In this document: in pieces, positions 6,101-6,282 of the stretch | Position numbering within the stretch: position 1 is the stretch's first letter | How the letters are laid out: each line of letters starts with the position of its first letter | NCBI GenBank assembly: GCA_002296885.1 | Contig: DBIH01000074.1 | Location: forward strand, 1-6,282 | Direction: 5' to 3' | Origin: Flavobacterium sp. UBA807 | GTDB taxonomy: Bacteria > Bacteroidota > Bacteroidia > Flavobacteriales > Flavobacteriaceae | DNA length: 6,282 nucleotides | The notes under the pieces: model-generated | What the model was told of the DNA's origin: nothing | The model's input: only the letters and a program-made list of their open reading frames with translations | Database searches by the model: none | Made by a program: the position numbers and the translations under genes

Positions 6101-6282
6101 CTTTTGTCCCAAAAACTGGCAGGATTTTCTAAAGGTGATGCCGACGTTTTGCGTAAGGCAATGGGAAAAAAGCAGAAAGATGTTTTGGATAAGATGAAAC
6201 CAAAATTCATTTCTCAGGCTGAAGCTAATGGACATCCGGCTGAAAAATTGGAGAAAATCTGGAAAGACTGGGAAGCTTTTGC
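3146..6282 (+). CDS. dnaE: DNA polymerase III alpha subunit with fused N-terminal DEDDh exonuclease (3' end cut by window edge)
   Basis: The reading frame is open from the ATG to the window edge (1045 codons); an in-frame TAA at 3128-3130 bounds the start. The family is about 1,450-1,500 aa in Flavobacteria as I recall, so roughly 400 C-terminal residues are missing. Domains in order: DEDDh 3'-5' exonuclease (1 to about 185) with D6 and E8 in FDTETTGL, D105 in GFDVN, and H170/D175 in HNATAD; a linker; a PHP domain from 259 (FVHLHNHTQFS, then TDH at 296-298); and the C-family polymerase core with GPGRGSAAGS (646-655), catalytic Asp 688 and 690 in PDIDIDF, D860 in KMDFLGL, and LYRPGP (938-943). 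It is the replicative polymerase; the fused domain supplies proofreading, which in E. coli is a separate subunit (DnaQ). The PHP site lacks several usual metal ligands. A charged insert of about 21 residues lies near 315-336. No frameshift is seen. Confidence 0.97.
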   Translation, partial: MYLIFDTETTGLPRNWVAPITDTDNWPRCIQIAWQLHDELGNLIEHQDFLVKPEGFNIPFDAERIHGISTELAEQQGIDLKEVLEKFNTALSKAKFIVGQNVGFDVNIMGCEFHRMGIKTQMNSMPVLDTCTEVTANLLKLPGGRGGKFKLPTLTELHQYLFGEPFAEAHNATADVEATTRCFLQLVKEGIFTKEELDVPADYFDRFSKNNPQEIQLIGLKHINLKQASEEIRKQFQKKEEVATPTEQKEIQHNLADVDFVHLHNHTQFSVLQSTISVADLVKAAVANKMPAVAMTDHANLMGAFQFVRDILYHNKSAETKNKATEEAGENPTEKIIKPIVGCEFYVCDDLTDRTRKDNGYQIVFLAKNKKGYHNLAKLSSIAYTEGFYYVPRIDRKTIEKYKEDIIVLSGNLYGEIPSKILNIGENQAEEALVWWKEQFADDFYLELMRHNQEDENRVNESLIALAKKHNVKTVATNNVFYINKEDANAHDILLCVRDAEKQSTPIGRGRGYRYGLNNQEYYFKSGEEMKKLFHDLPEAITNTEEIVNKIEIYDLAREVLLPKFEIPNEFLVEEDKVDGGKRGENKYLNHLTYKGAERRYAEITPEIRERIDFELMTIENSGYPGYFLIVQDFIAEARKMGVSVGPGRGSAAGSVVAYCLGITNIDPLMYNLLFERFLNPDRVSLPDIDIDFDDEGRSKVMDYVIRKYGSKQVAQIITYGTMATKSSIRDTARVMDLPLFEADKVAKLIPGMMPSKWNLARLLSEDEALIKKTLRPEEFDRVMELIALSKEGGLCSDTINQAKFLEGNLRNTGIHACGVIITPDDITNFVPVATAKDSDLFVTQFDNSVVESAGLLKMDFLGLKTLTLIKDTVKLVKYRTGKELNPDEFPIDDVKTYELFQRGETVGIFQYESAGMQKYMKELKPTVFGDLIAMNALYRPGPIAYIPSFIKRKNGEEPIEYDLDACEELLSDTYGITVYQEQVMLLSQKLAGFSKGDADVLRKAMGKKQKDVLDKMKPKFISQAEANGHPAEKLEKIWKDWEAF

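Noticed and set aside
5302..6235. Antisense open frames on the minus strand at 5302-5541, 5590-5802 and 6053-6235
   Set aside because: They oppose the conserved polymerase core of dnaE and have no recognisable domains; they are by-products of its codon use.

Overview
The window is AT-rich DNA from a member of the Bacteroidota, most likely Flavobacterium or a close Flavobacteriaceae relative. The evidence is a DnaE polymerase with an N-terminal proofreading domain, a ribosomal protein S16 with a long Ala/Glu tail, a DUF6252-type lipoprotein starting FNNPGFQG after its lipobox, Bacteroidota-style TAnnTTTG promoter boxes, few Shine-Dalgarno sequences, and an intergenic hairpin repeat like those scattered through Flavobacterium genomes. 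The genus call rests on recognition from memory, not on a search.

Left half, minus strand (positions 1636 down to 1): rpsP (ribosomal protein S16), then rimM (30S maturation factor) 15 bp downstream, then a 213-bp gap filled by an intergenic repeat, then the start of a tRNA1(Val) adenine-37 N6-methyltransferase (trmN6) that runs off the left edge. All three genes act in ribosome or tRNA maturation. rpsP and rimM look like one transcription unit from a TAnnTTTG promoter at 1693-1686. Whether trmN6 is read through the repeat is open.

Right half, plus strand: a surface-type lipoprotein (1836-2552) with its own promoter box and a strong terminator; a small glycine-rich RRM RNA-binding protein (2681-3010) with the best promoter in the window and a strong terminator; then the 5' two-thirds of dnaE (3146 to the right edge), coding for DNA polymerase III alpha with a fused DEDDh 3'-5' exonuclease. 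The lipoprotein and RRM genes appear to be transcribed singly.

The window is mostly conserved housekeeping DNA, and I see no defence system, CRISPR array, transposase, prophage gene, tRNA or rRNA. The points that most deserve a second look are the PHP domain of DnaE, which seems to have lost several metal ligands while the fused exonuclease site is intact; a repeat module spliced into the lipoprotein; the two-part charged tail on S16; and the structured repeat between rimM and trmN6.
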